64,000 nucleotides of DNA from Haliclystus octoradiatus (Eukaryota > Cnidaria > Staurozoa > Stauromedusae > Haliclystidae): positions 17,201,354 through 17,265,353 of the forward strand of contig OU744449.1 in NCBI GenBank assembly GCA_916610825.1. The letters are read 5' to 3'. This document shows, piece by piece, positions 1 through 14,550 of this stretch. Each line of letters begins with the position of its first letter. The stretch's first letter is position 1. A program made the translations under genes and the position numbers. The notes beneath the pieces were generated by a model, which was given only the letters and a program-made list of their open reading frames with translations, had not been told where the DNA came from and searched no databases.

Positions 1-1774
1 TGGTGAGTCCATATTTAATTAAACTGAATTGTGTAGTTGTATTTAACAAAAGAGCTGCACCCAGGTATCAATGAAATGCCAATGATATTAATCCAGTTTT
101 CACAAGGCAAATAGTAATGTTAACGCTTTGCCCATGAACATGTAAACAATTACATTGAAGTGATCATGAGCATCAAAATCAAAATCAAAATATGATACAA
201 AGATGTCTACTTCTAAATCTTAAAAAAAAAAATGAGTCTGCGTTCAGGCTAACGGAGTTGCAGTTACATGTTCTCAATCTAAAGAGTACAATCAACATAC
301 TCTTAGAGATGATTGAATTAGGGCGTTAAACCTCTACAGATTACATATCTGTTTGGATCTTTTGGAAATAAAAATAACTTGTCATTCAGATAAATTCAAC
401 AGAGGATTTATAATTTCAGACAAAAATGGTCCTTAATGCAATCTCAAGGCAAAGCTTGTCAAGATTTCTTGTATTTTGATTATATACAAAAGGGGTAATT
501 TCTATGCATTTACCCTAATAGGGACCATGACGATAATACTGTCACATTGGACAAAGACAACACCATTACAGCTATCAAAGGATTTTCTGGTATTGGAAGG
601 TATTGTCTAACTGCTTCATTAGCAAAATATTGTACTCTATTGGGATTGAATTGGAAATCAGTTGGGATCCTAATTTCTTTTTTTGACATGACAAAAACAG
701 CTCATTTTTCAATTTGTTTTCAATGAATGCTAATATCCAATTGAATTTGTCATTTTTCGCACTCACTCATCGCTTCTGTATTCATGTTAGCTACAACCAA
801 CGCTTAATCCAAGCATCCAAGCATCATCCGGATCACACTTTTTAGAATTAGATTGTTAGGCCTTATTGTAGTGGTAACAGCTTTGGACCTTGGCGCGAAA
901 GGTCTTGGGTCTTCATTCCCAGGCAGAAGCACTATTGGTTTGCATCCATAAATGGGTGGGTGTGGGAAACCAACTAGCAACTAGTAACTTTATCTATTTC
1001 AATGAATACACATAATGCTTTTCATAATTATTTTTTTAGTTTTGTAAGAGATGTGTAACTTAATAGCTGTTTATGTACTTTGTCTTCTCTTTATTTTCCT
1101 AATTAATATAAAGTATTGCAATAATCACATCAAATAGGAAGACATAGTGATATTTTGTGACAATTGTAACAGAGATTATCCACGATTGACCATGCCTGCC
1201 TCCTTGTTATTGTCCATGAAGAAGAGACCACCTCTTGATTTGGAACAACCAACACGGTCTACCATGTGCTAATAATGAAAAAATGAAGTTTGTCACACCA
1301 CATTCGAATCGAGAGAACTATCTTTAGTGGCATTGCTTTTCAATAAAGAACAATTAAGATGCTGTATGTGATATCAATGAAAATCGAAGTTTAATTTTTA
1401 AACTTAATATAAACAAATTACAATGTTTTTGTCATAGTTGAAGGCTCAGTCCGAGGCCACGAAGCGTATAATTGATTTCTTTCTTTAGAATTTTACAATT
1501 TGATGGGCTATCAAACACTTTTTCAAATCATAAAAACCTGCACACCTCCTGTAATCCTTCAATTATTTAATGTCAATGAATTTTACAAAGCTAATAAACC
1601 TTTGGACACATTTCATTCCCTCCTGTGTGTAGAAGTTTATCAAGATGCATAAGCATGCCAGTACTTGTTGGAATTTTATAGCCTTTATTATCAGTTCCAT
1701 CGATGACTCTGTTTGTTATGCATGTGTGATCATTGAGGACTCGACAGAGTTTTTCTGGATTTATCACATTACAG
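1..1774. other. Intron or upstream sequence of the Munc13-like gene
   Basis: No convincing exon lies here. The first ten bases (TG followed by GTGAGTCC) look like the last two bases of an exon and its splice donor, which would put the rest of the gene left of the window. The stretch is AT-rich. From about 951 it carries a diverged copy of a repeat also found at 24512-25210, sharing GTGGGAAACCAACTAGCAAC and a later block near 1410-1470. Confidence 0.5.
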
Positions 1775-4700
1775 GATCATATTTGCTTCTTGACAGATTT
1801 TTCAAAGAGGTACTGCAGTCAACCTATTCTTCCAATGATACCCTTGATGATTTTATGGGAATAGCTGAACTCCCACTCAAGGTAAAATCACCACACAATT
1901 CCTAGTAGAATTCATGATACTTGAGGCATGAGCTGGCTGTATATTCTATTTAGTAATTAAGTATTCATGTTTGTGTTTAGCTAACAAGTCGTATTTGGAG
2001 CTTATAATAATGTACAATTTAGCAAATGTTGACATTCAACAATTAATTTTTTGATGCAATGAAACATACTTATGCGTTTCTGAATACCCTATTCATTGAA
2101 AGGCAAAGCTATATAGACTCAATATTTGCTCTGTGGATTTATAATCAAACTTTGTGGTATTTACTTTATTTCTTCATCTCAGGGAGTAACATTTCCTTCA
2201 CAAGAGAAGTGGATACCATTACAAGCAAGATCATCTAGATCAAACGTAAAGGGAGACATCAAAGTAAAACTGTCATTCTCAATTAAACAGGTAACAGATA
2301 TCAGCACCTGAAACATTTAAAACATCATTTGAAACATCAGATTGGAGTTGATATTTTAAGGAAGACTCAAATAACTAAATGTTGTTTTGCTGTTGGTTTC
2401 AGAACTAGACTTCTGAAGTATTAATTTACTCGTAAAATCTTCTAACTTTGGATTGTAAATATTTGAAATGACTTACCTGAAGTTAAATTTAAACGTAATT
2501 CCAAAACTGTAAATTGAAGTAAATTATGTAAGCGTTTTTGTAAATGTTTCAAGATGTCAAAATTTATTTGTCGTTTTTAATCATTGTAATTTTCTGCAAC
2601 CTCCTTAATTGAAATTGGGTTACATGTTTGTGTAAAATTATACGAAAAGTAAAATATGTACCATAGCGATGGAATATAATTGAGTTTAAATAATGTAGGC
2701 CTATTGAGATAATTGCCTGTTTGATCATTGAGAAGATGGTTATACCTTTTCCAACCACCAGTAGCAACTAACCACTGATTTCCTATATCTACAAGTAAAT
2801 TAAATAATGCCTCTTACTTTGACAGGCTGAAATACAACAATGCAAAGGTGATGATGGAGGTGCTACTATTGGCTCTTTGACTATTCACAAGCAGATGTTG
2901 AAACAATTCTTATCTCATGAATTAGAAAACTTCTTTGGGTTAAATGTACGTGTTAAATCTATTATATACAAAGTGTATTATTTTTATATTAATATTCCAA
3001 AAAGATAATCATAACATCACATAGGATTTTATGTGTTATCAAAAATGGTATAATAGCAAGGATAATTGAAACAGATAAGCACTAATCAAAAGTTTATATT
3101 TCAAGATATTCCTTCAATGTCAATACGGATTTCTGTGAATTTACAGTTAGAATGCGTTGGTTAGATTTTAATAATGCCGTTCAATTTTAGGACTGTAGTG
3201 AATGCTGGGATGTGAAACTTAGTGATCAGGCCAAACTTATTTTGGAGCAACATCAGGCCCAACATGAAATCAACCATTTTCAATATCAGGCAATGTAAGT
3301 AATAATACATTGTTTTGCTTTTTGTTTAACTAATAATGACACTATATTCTAAAATAATAATTTGTTCAACTATATACAGGTTGTTTGATGTGTTATCTGG
3401 CCTTCTACAGTTTGTTCAGATCCCATTTGATATATTCGTTAGTATCTTAGAGGATCTTAAAACATGTGGTAGTGATGTATTAGCTCCAGACTTGGTGAGT
3501 AGTTGTATGACTTTAGTGAGGATGCAAATACATGCATATATTAAAGTGACAAATAATAGTATGATGAAATGTTTGTAGCAATTCACGCCACTTCAGCACT
3601 GCCGTTCTCAAAGATAATACCATGTTGCTGATGCAAAGTAATGAATATGCAGTCAAACTTATACTTCATTGCACAACATTCACACCATAGCTGTGAAGAT
3701 TGAAAATATTATAAAAAAATTAACTCCTGTTTCCTGTAATCTATTTCAATAAATGCATATCAAAAAAGTATTCTTTAGAAGATATAATTAATTTATGATT
3801 TATGAGCATTCTCGAATGGCGTAGTTCTTTTAGCAATGTCGTAGTAGTTAGGGAGCATATTGAAATTTCTATATTGCAACAACAAAATTAGAACAGACCA
3901 TCTGATATAATCCATATATAGTATAGAGTTGATTGTTTGATGAGAAACAATACCAATAGATCATACATTATTTTATAAAGTTATTTTTCTTTGTACAGTA
4001 GGCCTATCAATAAAAGCTTTCAAACAGTGATTCAATTCTTGTGGTGCTGTGAGAGATGTGAAAAGCTACAATAATTTCCCACATAGGTTCATTATTGCGC
4101 TTTTCTAATGACTTACTAAGCACTGCTCCTGTTAATAGAATGCTAGATATAGAGATATCTTACCTAATGCATAGTTATTATTTGGATACTTTCTGATTTA
4201 TTTATAGGATGTATTACTTGCAGACGCTTTTGAACATTTTATTAAATATGCAGCTGATTTAATATCAAGGCATCGACATCTATTCTCTTCGACTTCTCCT
4301 GATAAATGTTTGAGATTAGGGCAGCTTCTTCTGTGAGTCACATGAAACATATTTACCAACATTGTCAATTGATTAAGTGCACTGGTATTGATAACTGTTC
4401 AATCTTTATTTAGTTGTTTGTCATATATTTACAAATTGCCTGTCTTCCGAAAACATTACCCGGACCACTGGCTTACCAAGGAATTGTCCTCTTGGCTAGT
4501 GGTTGGTTTAACATTTATTTTGATTTACTTTATTTTCATTGTTCTGTTAAATTGTGTACAAATGTGGTGTTATGATTTTTTTGTGTGTGTTTTTAGGCAA
4601 GTACAGAGCATTGGTTTGAGTTGTTGTCGGCTTACAATGAGCCTCTTGAGAGAGTAAGTAATACAGCAATCACATTTGTATTAATTTCCTACATCACACA

Positions 4701-7700
4701 ATACAGGTGTTTTATTGATTGATGTTACATGAAATACACATAATAAGACAACAGTACTGTGAGAGAGCATAGTAAAATAAAATCGATTTTCTTCTTTATA
4801 AACCTCAACTGATTACCGGTTTCTATTTCAGAACCCAGACGCTATACTAAAAGGATGGGTTTCACTTGTCAATAGTATTAATGCTGACATCATGGTTGGG
4901 GGTCAGGCATACAATAGTCTATTTCAAGTGTAAGTTTAATGAAATAATTGTGATTAAATGTTGCAGCCAAGTTTAATGAAATAATTGTGATTAAATGTTG
5001 CAGCCAAGTTTAATGAAATAATTGTGATTAAATGTTGCAGCCAAGTTTAATGAAATAATTGTGATTAAATGTTGCAGCCAAGTTTAATGAAATAATTGTG
5101 ATTAAATGTTGCAGCCAAGTTTAATGAAATAATTGTGATTAAATGTTGCAGCCAAGTTTAATGAAATAATTGTGATTAAATGTTGCAGCCAAGTTTAAAT
5201 GAAATAATTGTGATTAAATGTTGCAGCCAAGTTTAATGAAATAATTGTGATTAAATGTTGCAGCCAAGTTTAATGAAATAATTGTGATTAAATGTTGCAG
5301 CCAAGTTTAATGAAATAATTGTGATTAAATGTTGCAGCCAAGTTTAATGAAATAATTGTGATTAAATGTTGCAGCCAAGTTTAATGAAATAATTGTGATT
5401 AAATGTTGCAGCCAAGTTTAATGAAATAATTGTGATTAAATGCTGCAGCCAAGTTTAATGAAATAATTGTGATTAAATGTTGCAGCCAAGTTTAATGAAA
5501 TAATTGTGATTAAATGTTGCAGCCAAGTTTAATGAAATAATTGTGATTAAATGTTGCAGCCAAGTTTAATGAAATAATTGTGATTAAATGTTGCAGCCAA
5601 GTTTAATGAAATAATTGTGATTAAATGTTGCAGCCAAGTTTAATGAAATAATAATAGTTTTTTGCTTTGTCGATTGCAGATTTCAGGTGGACTATACGTC
5701 AGTGATTTATAATGTTTTAGAGAAACTTGTGAGTTGATCATTTTCAATTTAATACCATCATTTTTCTCTATTCTCATATTTGCATTGCTGACACCAAAAC
5801 CATGAAAAGCATGAAATTTCATGGGATTCTCATGCCATTTTCACATTTTAATATTGTGAATATGGATGTTTTTTATGGCTTTCAAACTCTTTATGGCTTA
5901 AAAAATTTATCATTTTTCCATTTTGATGATGTTTACACAACACTTTCATGGCATTTTCATGGTTTTGTTGTTGGTAGTGTTTATTCCTATTTTGATTGTG
6001 TTCTATCTTTAGGTATGTGATAACTTAAAAGTTCCTTTGGCTAAGGTGTTTTCTGACCTCCAGTATGGTTTGGAACATCAGGAGACAAGCACTGAAACAT
6101 TTGAACTATATTTAGCTATGAGAGATTTTGAACAGATGAAGCAGAATGTGAATGATAGGTAAATATGATACGATAACAATCACATTTGAGCCACTCATGA
6201 ACTAAAATCAATTAATGGTATCTGGCAATATCCAACTACAACAATGTTAAGGTTCACTCATTTCTTGTAACAGATCAAAATGTGCAGTAGAAATAACCCT
6301 ACAAGAGAATCATTTGACCTAACTTGACTTGATACATCAATGGTCAGTAATAGGAAACAATAACATGTATAATAGATAATTTAATCTCCAGTGTGATTTT
6401 TAGATAAAAATATGTTAGGTTGTTGAGTTAGTTTCTATTGCTCAGAATTCTCTTGAATCTTCATGGTCTGTGAATAGACAATTCTTCATTTTTCATGTTT
6501 GATGCATACAGTGAAGACAATGGAATAACTGGCTTTCAGAGTTGGTTCAGACCTGCAATGAATAAATGGTTTGACTTGGCACGCCTTAAAGCTATGGACA
6601 GAATTAAAAAAGCTGTAGATCTTGATGAAGTAAGTTTTAAGGTTTGTTATCACACTTTGCAATGGTAATAATCATTTACATTTGTGTATCAATGCGTTCT
6701 GCTCTGTACGTATGGCCCTTTCAGGTACGTTTGGTACATTCAATGGTTCAATACTCTGCATCTGCTGTTGACGTCACCTGCTGTCTTGGTCAGGTATCAG
6801 TTCTTAAGTTAATTTACATACGCAATTCATCTAATTAGTTTGCTCTCCTGATGATAGGTGATGACATGATTTAAATTGCCTTTAGATTTGTGTCTTCTGG
6901 AACAATCTTCACTGGCCAGATCCAACATCATCTTATATATATGTTACTCAGATAACAGATGTAAGTTAATTGTAATGAATAGTTATCTCTCATATTCATA
7001 AAATAAAATATTTACCCAATCATATTTTCTGTTCAGATTGTTGCATCTGGTGCTATGCAATACGGTGAAATAGTTAATCAGCATTTGAATGAGGTTGGTT
7101 ACTATGACACTGAGGGACAATTTGATGTCAATGAAAAGGTACCATCAATTTATCTAGCAAAATTAAATAAGATTGTTATTTAGTTAGTTTTATACAGTGT
7201 AGTCAGTTGCTGGTTAGTTGTATGGTGATAGTTGTGACAATCCCCTGATGTGTTGTAATCTTGGTCATGACATCAATTATGTGTTGATTGCAATAACAAA
7301 TAAAACATCTGCAATCATACTTCAAGTCAGCAAATATTAACTCAGTACACAGAAAGGGATTTGACTGTGGATATTCAAGTGCTACAGTGTAGTCCTGCTC
7401 ATATCACTGCTTTTAATGTCACACTCTGCTTATTATCACTAATTTTTGAAAACCGATTTCTATCAACTCAACTAATTCATTCTTGTTAATATCACGACCT
7501 GCTTATATTACTGTTTTTGGCTGTACCAAGACAGTGATATTTGCCAGGCTACACGGAACTACACTTTATGGATTTATGGATCATCTTTCCAAGTTTCAAT
7601 GCTGTTGCTAGTTTCGACATATGTCTATGCCCCTGCAAAAAAGTTGTTGAGTTCATGAACAGTTCATCAAAATGGGCAGTTCAACTTCCATTAACTGTTT

Positions 7701-10700
7701 TCACAAAATATTGATGTGAGACAATGGTATAATGTAACATGATGAAACTGGTGCTCAAAATGTGCTTCAACAAATGCCGTCCAACAAAGGTGAGGATCTT
7801 AAAAACCTGTATTGCGAAAGGGTAAATAAACTCAGAAGAAACTTGATCATTTGACAATCAAACCTCAACGGAAAATCCTGAGAGAAGAGTTGAAAAATGT
7901 TCTAAACCTTTTGCCAGTAAGTGCAGGAACTGAACAAACACCTAGTTAACTTGTTTGTAGATGATTGCTAATTTTTCTTCAACAGCTGTGTATTGTCATG
8001 AACAATATGGAACATGTTCTCCATTTTCTTGACTCCGTACCCAAAGTGTTGCACTTTGAAGAGCTTTTAGCTAGCTTAGCTGACCTTCATGGTAATGATC
8101 GTGCTTTGACATTCCGTGCTACTCTGGATGAAATTTTAACATGTGGCAAAGATGACATGAAACAGAAAATAGACATTGTTATACAAAAGACTGGTGAACG
8201 GGTACGCAGATGATTATTAATATGCTAGCTAATTATATATCATACCTGAGATATGAAGCAGTAGTGACTGTGAATAATGATTGTTGTTGATAGGTTAAAG
8301 CTGACATGTTGTTGTATTTGCGCAAAATAAGAAAAGCACCAGAAGGATCATCACCCGAAGAGGTAAATAATATGTTTCCAATAAACAGGTCAATAGCTAT
8401 GAGTTGATATCTAGTAGTTTCTCAGTACGGTATGTGCCGTCGCAAGCATGGTACTCTTTGATGTCCTGATGAAAGCGTTGTTGATATCAACGAGATTTAC
8501 CATTCATTCAAAATCTGATTTTAGTGCTCTCCGTATGTGATATAACATAGCCCTTGAAAATCGTTAGGCAGGTTTAACTCTAGCCTTTTTTCATTCCACA
8601 ACATCCTTCATTTTTGTGTGACACTCCTATTATGGCCTAATAAAATTTCATATGCAGAAGTAATGCTCTCTCATTCGAAAAATCTGTTATTTTGTCATAC
8701 AATACTTTTTTTACTTTTGAGTTTCAAATTGTAGTTTTCAATTATTATTTTCAAACTTTAAACTAAATCGATACAAAATTTAAAACGTTAGATTTTATCA
8801 ACTGTGCTAGGATTCTTTAAAATAAATTCCCTGAGAAAGATTGAAAATTTGTTCATGTCCTGGAGGAAAGAAAATGATGATTTTGTGGTACTGTACTTGC
8901 TCGACTGTAATTTTTATTTTTATTTTGATAGATTTTTTATCAAATATAAAACTTTCATTACAACAGTAATTGTGAGATGCTGGCAACAACACTAAACAAT
9001 ACTTTAATTATCTAATTTTGAGATTCTGTCTATTGTCCATCTCTATGTGCCCATATTAGATTATTAATGCAGCTTAGTACTGTGTACTGTGATATATTTT
9101 TTCACTTTCATTTGTCAGACTATTGTTCCTTTTTTGGAATATCTTGACAGCAATCTGTTAACACTTCATGATTCGCTCCTCCATTCTGTATTTCAAAGGT
9201 AAATCAATTTCCTGTTAACTTTCTCTTTATTGTTAATGGTGCATTAGCACTGTTGATCTGTATTGGCAATTCCTGTTCTTTGTTTAGAGTGCTTGTACAC
9301 ATGTGGACGGTAGTGTTATCTAGCTTCAAAGAAAGTGTTCTGACCTCAAGAAATGTAAGTTGAATAAAACTATTGGGGAGGATTGACATTTTTATTTTCA
9401 GTATTCAGTGGTTGTGAACAAGAATTATTTATTGTTCATGTCTCACTGTACCTTGATAAATGATCAGATCAATTGAAAAATAACAACAAAATCAAAAATG
9501 TGATTTGTTCAATTTACACTCTTCATCGCAGCATTTAAAATTGAATTGATTCTGAAGTTTCTAGGAACAACGGCCTTCAAAGTTCTTATAACCCAACTGC
9601 TGACGTAACCTAACCTAACCATTTATTGCAGACTTGAGGGATGTGTTCCGTCTTATATTAGTGACAAGTAATTACTTCACCTTTGATCATTACCTGATAA
9701 ACATTGAAACCCCTGTGGAAATATCTGATTGAGTTTATGAACTGTTCGTCACTTTTCGGAATTAAAGGTGATAGTTGAACTCATGTACTGTTCATGAACA
9801 TTTTGGGCCATTTAACATTCATGAACTTATTTCACAGGGAAATTCTTTCCCAAATTCAATTGATTCTGTTCAACTGATATTGTAAAGGTTTGTAAGATAG
9901 AGTATTCATGTTGTGTTGTCTATCTTAAGCAATTTAAATTGTTTTTCAAATAATAAGTTGTCGAATAATTATTATTACTTTGTTATTTAATGGTGTATAG
10001 GGTTTCCCGCCACTGAGAAAAGCCGTATTCGAAAAAGTAGTTTTTGTTACTGTAAAAGTATGATATCTTTACAGTGAAAATGACACTTTTAAACCAATCA
10101 GTGAATTCCATGTGTTCCCCCGACAACAAGTTTCCTGAATGTTTCAAATTTGAAAATTCAAGCCATCATTTGTTTGTTTTGTCAAAATGTCAAATCATCA
10201 TTTGATGGCTTGGCCATCGGAGAATCCGGTGGCTGTTGAATTTACGATCAAGACGTGAGTTTATAAACCTCAAAATATGTTTATTCGCAATAAATATACT
10301 TTTTAAAGCTTTTGTGGCATTATTGTTTGATAGTTGTTGAATATGGAATCAATTTCAAAGGTAATTTCAAATTTAAAAATTTGAAGCTTTACGCTATAAA
10401 CACTTCAGTTACATTTAAAAGCGACATTGATGATTCAACTATTTTTCGGTATTTATCAAAATGACTTCAACACCACATTCATTGTAATTTTGTTATATAA
10501 TAAACAGAATAGTTCAGAGATCTCTATATAATTGATTGTATTATTGGCTGTATTGAATATTCAGTATAATTATGTTTTGATTTCCATTTGATCAGAATAT
10601 CTTTTTTGGAGATTTTCTTCTTACAAAATGAGATCTCCTCAGTTTTCATAGTTCAGATTTTCTTTGCTTAAACTGTGCTGGTACGTAGGCAAAACTTTAT

Positions 10701-13700
10701 ATTATATCTCTTTGTTAATTGTGATTTCATGTCCTAAATTCCAGAAAAAGAAACCTGGGATGGAAAGAATTTACCAAGGGCTGCAAGTACGTACCAGACA
10801 CACACTTGTGTGTATGTAGGTTTATATATTTCAAGCTTTATTATCAATGTAAGATCTTGCAAGTTGTTTTAAAAGGGTGTTGGTATATAATAGATATGTA
10901 TTAGCAATATTATAATGTTAATCCATGGGCATTATTACATTTTATTATATCTGAAATCCTTAATCCATCCATTTTGCTTGTTGTGAACATGGTGCGATAA
11001 AATGTTTTACCTTCTGAAAATGCCTGTGTTTTGTATCAATGGATGAATAATTTCAATGACAATGTTTTTCATGTTTTTCTAATAATTCTTGATTTATATC
11101 CGACAGTTTGCCTTTTCCTAGCCTTCCACAAACTAGCATTTGAGTTTTCCGTACTGTGTCGAACTCTAAGACTTCTTGTTATTTTTAATAATCTAATTTT
11201 CTGTAAATATAAGGTCTCCCAAACAAACATATTTTAGAACTTAAAGGATGATGTTATCTTCTAAAATCTATCATTGAAAATTTATATTTATGTAAATATT
11301 ATTATGACCAAATAAGCACCCCTCTATCCATATTAATTTCGAAATATAAATGTTTTCATCATTGCTATCGTTTTCATTTCATTATTTTGATACTAGGAAA
11401 GTCGTGATTTTTTCTATGCTGGTGGAAAGGGCATCCCTGAAGAAGATCTCAATACTCCTACGTACAAGGTAAGATGGCATCTCCAGGCAGCATGCAGAAA
11501 GCGACACCAGTAGAGTTAGGATGGCAAGGGAACCAACCAAAGTAACTGTTCAACAGTGCTCCATTTGGACCATGTTCCATAATGTTTTGATTTGATTCTG
11601 ACTTGTAGTGATACAGTACCCCTGCAAAGGATTGCACATTAATCACTGTATTAATATTGTATTGATAAATATGAAGGTGGGATGGATCCATTGGTCTTTC
11701 ATATTCATCTAACAAATATTCAAGTGCAGCATAAAATGATTTAGTCAATCGTTTTTTCATATATGTTTGGTCGATGTTGTATAGTAATAATTAAGATTAT
11801 GGGTAATCGAGGTACTTATTTCCCCCATTTCCAGATGTTTTGCTTTGTTGAATAAATAAAAATAGTTTACAAAAGTTTTCAGTTACCCTTTATTTTAGTA
11901 CTGTACCTAAAAATTGGTACCAAAAGTTCACTTGTAACTTACTTGTGTAATAATTTTAAAGTTTAATGTAGTCCTTAGAAAATAATTTAGTAATTTCTTT
12001 TGCAAGACAACAGAAATTTTTTATTATAGTGCCTCACAAATGGTTTTTGAACTCACAAGCGCTTCATACACGGTCCATGAACAGTCCATGACCTATCAAT
12101 AGAAAATTCATGAACATGAAATGGACAAAAATTTCATGAACTTTGAGATAAACTAATTATGAAAATTTCATGAAAAAAGTGTGCCATTTCACATTCATGA
12201 ACTTATACTTTGTAATGGTAACCATGGTAGCAAATATGTTTCTGTCTTTTTAGGATGTCAATGAATTAGTTATGTTATGGAAATCATCAACTGAAGAAGT
12301 AATTCAATACTATTATACATATCAATGCACAATACAGGTGATGATGATAATTGATTAATTATAACATTGAATTAAAACAGTGATGTTCTAGCCTCCAACC
12401 AAATTGATTAGTAAATTCTAGGTAACATGTAAAAACCTACTTGATAATCTTGTCTGTGACACAGGTTAGTGGTGTTCGAGCACCCGCAAATAAAAGGGTT
12501 ACAGAGCCATAACACTGCATAGTTATTTGATCTTCCAAAAAAATTTGATTTCACTCATTTGTTTCATCCTGGAGAAGGCTTTGTAAGCAGATATTCATAT
12601 CATACTCATCACTACTCTTATAGATGGGAGAATTATTTATTGTTAAGCAAGCAATGTCTGTTTATATAGCGCTGAATAACTGTTCTGGCTCTCACTGCAT
12701 CAGACGAGTTTCTCAAAACTTCGTTTGACTAATTCAATTAGTTAGCCTACCTTCTGAATTGTATGTAAACATGACATTTACATATTTTTCTGTTGTAGGA
12801 AAATGCAAAACAGTTGTATGGATCATTGACTGTAAAGTATTTCTATTGTCACAAGTCAAACTCTGTGCAACTAAGCAGTAGGTTTTTTAATATTCAATTA
12901 TGTCATTCACCATCTCAATTCATTGTTGTTATCCTGATTGTTACTTGTGTGTTCTTTTTTCAAGTTTTGAATGGCAAAAATTTACCAGCTCTTGATGTCA
13001 GTGGTATGTTATTGTTTTAATATATTAATCTGTCAGCTTGAATTGTCAGCAGCATGTCAGCTATATGTCATACATAAATAATTATGGTTTTTATTATCTT
13101 AGGAAATTGTGATCCCTTTGTTACAATTGAAATATGCCCAGCACATTTGTTTCCAAAGCGTAAAGAAAAGTCAACGAAAGTGCAAAAACAAACACGGTTT
13201 CCATTATTTGATGAAAATTTTTCCATGTAAGTAGATTTTGAAATGTGTTATTTCTCAAAGGAGATATATCAATTTTCATTGACAATTTATAAATAGAACT
13301 TCCTTCTATTGTTAAAAGAAGTGTTACCAATACTGAAGCAGAACAGGCTATGAGCTTGTGCTGATGAGATGGCGTTGACACAATAGCAACTTAACCTACA
13401 AGTTTGCCATTGATTATGATCCATCAATAATTGTTTAAATAATATAATCCCGCCCATTGATATTGTGTGATGTTTGTATGTGTTACATTTCAGCCCTGCT
13501 ACAGTAGAACAATGCAAGACACCTGGTACTATACTTCTACTGACTGTCTATGATCATGACATGATATCTGATAATGACATTGCTGGTGAGGTATATATAC
13601 CACTAAATAAGATGCCTGGCCTTAAGGGTGATGATAACATTCCATCTACTTTTAACCAAATGCAACAGATCGAATTAAACATCATTCATGGTACAATCAC

Positions 13701-14206
13701 TGGTAAACCATTTGAAGGTACGCATATTCAGCCATGGAATTATCGCTATATTAATTTGAAGTAGATACCGATAGAACAATTTTTTATTACAATGACAGTC
13801 TAATCATGACAGTGTACGACAGTCTAGCACACACATCCCTACTACATCATCCAAATTTATTAAATTTCTAAGATGGAACAATAGCGTTTATAATGTACAA
13901 TTTAAGACTACAGAACATAGTTATTGACATTAAGCCAGTTGTGATATTGAAAGGGGCTTTCAGATAAACTTGTACTGTAGTATCAAATCTGCAGAACTCT
14001 GCTGACCGAAGGATTATTCTTGTGAATCTTTTCATTAATCAGGAGTAGGAGGGAGTCATGTTCAATATTAATGAAGGTTTTTATTGTTTACAGTACTAAA
14101 GGAACTCAACAGTATGCTTGCTGAGAATTTTGTTTACTATCGACAACAGAAAAATGAAAAAATGAGGAAGGATTGTCTGAAAGCAGCAGCACAACAGCGT
14201 AGCTGA
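1775..14206 (+). CDS. UNC13D/BAIAP3: Munc13-4/BAIAP3-type exocytosis priming protein, 5' end missing
   Basis: This family primes secretory vesicles and granules for SNARE-driven fusion at the plasma membrane. Twenty-seven exons in matching phase were traced: 1775 (or 1797)-1881, 2183-2290, 2826-2945, 3191-3294, 3380-3494, 4208-4332, 4414-4498, 4597-4653, 4832-4929, 5680-5728, 6013-6158, 6512-6629, 6725-6793, 6886-6960, 7037-7138, 7986-8201, 8294-8362, 9119-9198, 9288-9354, 10745-10786, 11397-11468, 12254-12337, 12799-12877, 12965-13003, 13103-13226, 13494-13717 and 14094-14206. They encode about 890 residues: the end of a first C2 domain (FKEV then DDFMG), the MHD/MUN region (FRPAMNKWF, STEHWFELL, IVMNNMEHV) and a second C2 domain. 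The second C2 keeps acidic calcium-binding loops (LDVSGNCDPF and YDHDMISDND), so calcium binding is likely. HLFP-like and DHD details lean to BAIAP3; the MUN region looks equally like UNC13D. The protein start is outside the window. The donor after 4498 (GTGGTT) is weak. Confidence 0.88.
4932..5651 (+). repeat. 37-bp minisatellite, 19 full copies plus a partial
   Basis: Copies start every 37 bp from 4932. One copy (from 5191) has an extra A, and one near 5443 has CTGCAG in place of TTGCAG. The unit contains AAGTTTAATGAAATAATTG, then GATTAAATGTTGCAGCC. The first copy overlaps the real splice donor (GTAAGTTTAATG) and the array ends about 28 bp before the acceptor of the next exon, so it makes up nearly the whole intron 4930-5679. 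Each copy carries an acceptor-like TGTTGCAG. Confidence 0.97.
7631..7704. repeat. TTCATGAAC-rich foldback repeat, copy A
   Basis: A short element with CCCTGCAAAAAAGTTG at the left, TTCATGAACAGTTCAT inside and a TTTTCACA-like right edge. It lies in the intron before the exon at 7986. Related copies are at 9711-9841, 12032-12216, 41621-41770 and 46315-46475. Confidence 0.5.
9711..9841. repeat. TTCATGAAC-rich foldback repeat, copy B
   Basis: Bounded by CCCTGTGGAAAT on the left and ATTTCACAGGG on the right, which are imperfect inverted repeats, with several TTCATGAAC motifs between them. Intronic in the Munc13-like gene. Confidence 0.5.
12032..12216. repeat. TTCATGAAC-rich foldback repeat, copy C
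   Basis: Diverged member with repeated TTCATGAA motifs on an AT-rich background, in the intron before the exon at 12254. The edges are approximate. Confidence 0.4.
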
Positions 14207-14550
14207 TTCATTATTTATTTCAAAATCCTAATCAATATTATTATTAAAAATAACAAACAATGGTCTACGGGTTTTAACTAATTGATTATATGTTTACATA
14301 ATCAACTATCAACATTCCAAGTTATAATAACAAATTGTAAATATCATATAGAATTATACTCCACAATGAACCAATCATCTTATTCTGTACAAATATAATT
14401 CATAGATTGAGATTTGTTATCTCTAATTTTAAGATTTGCAACTAATCTTGTGGTCATTGCATATTAATTATGTGTAATGATGTCTGTATAAAAATGATTG
14501 ATAATGAAATAGTACCCAATCAATGATTGCATCATTATATGCGTCACAAA
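14207..14550. other. Convergent intergenic gap of 344 bp
   Basis: It separates the stop codon of the Munc13-like gene (+) from that of WDR45B (-). No coding signal is seen. An AATAAA on the - strand lies at 14214-14219, close to the Munc13 stop. On the + strand the first AATAAA I see is near 14661, just beyond the last WDR45B exon. The two 3' untranslated regions may therefore overlap. Confidence 0.6.

Noticed and set aside
1-2. Last two bases (TG) of an upstream Munc13 exon
   Set aside because: The donor-like GTGAGT fits, but two bases cannot show coding. Joining to an exon start at 1797 would create TGA, so it only works with 1775.
4932-5651. Regular 37-bp repeats resembling a CRISPR array
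   Set aside because: There are no spacers between units, the array is within an animal intron, and the units are head-to-tail copies.
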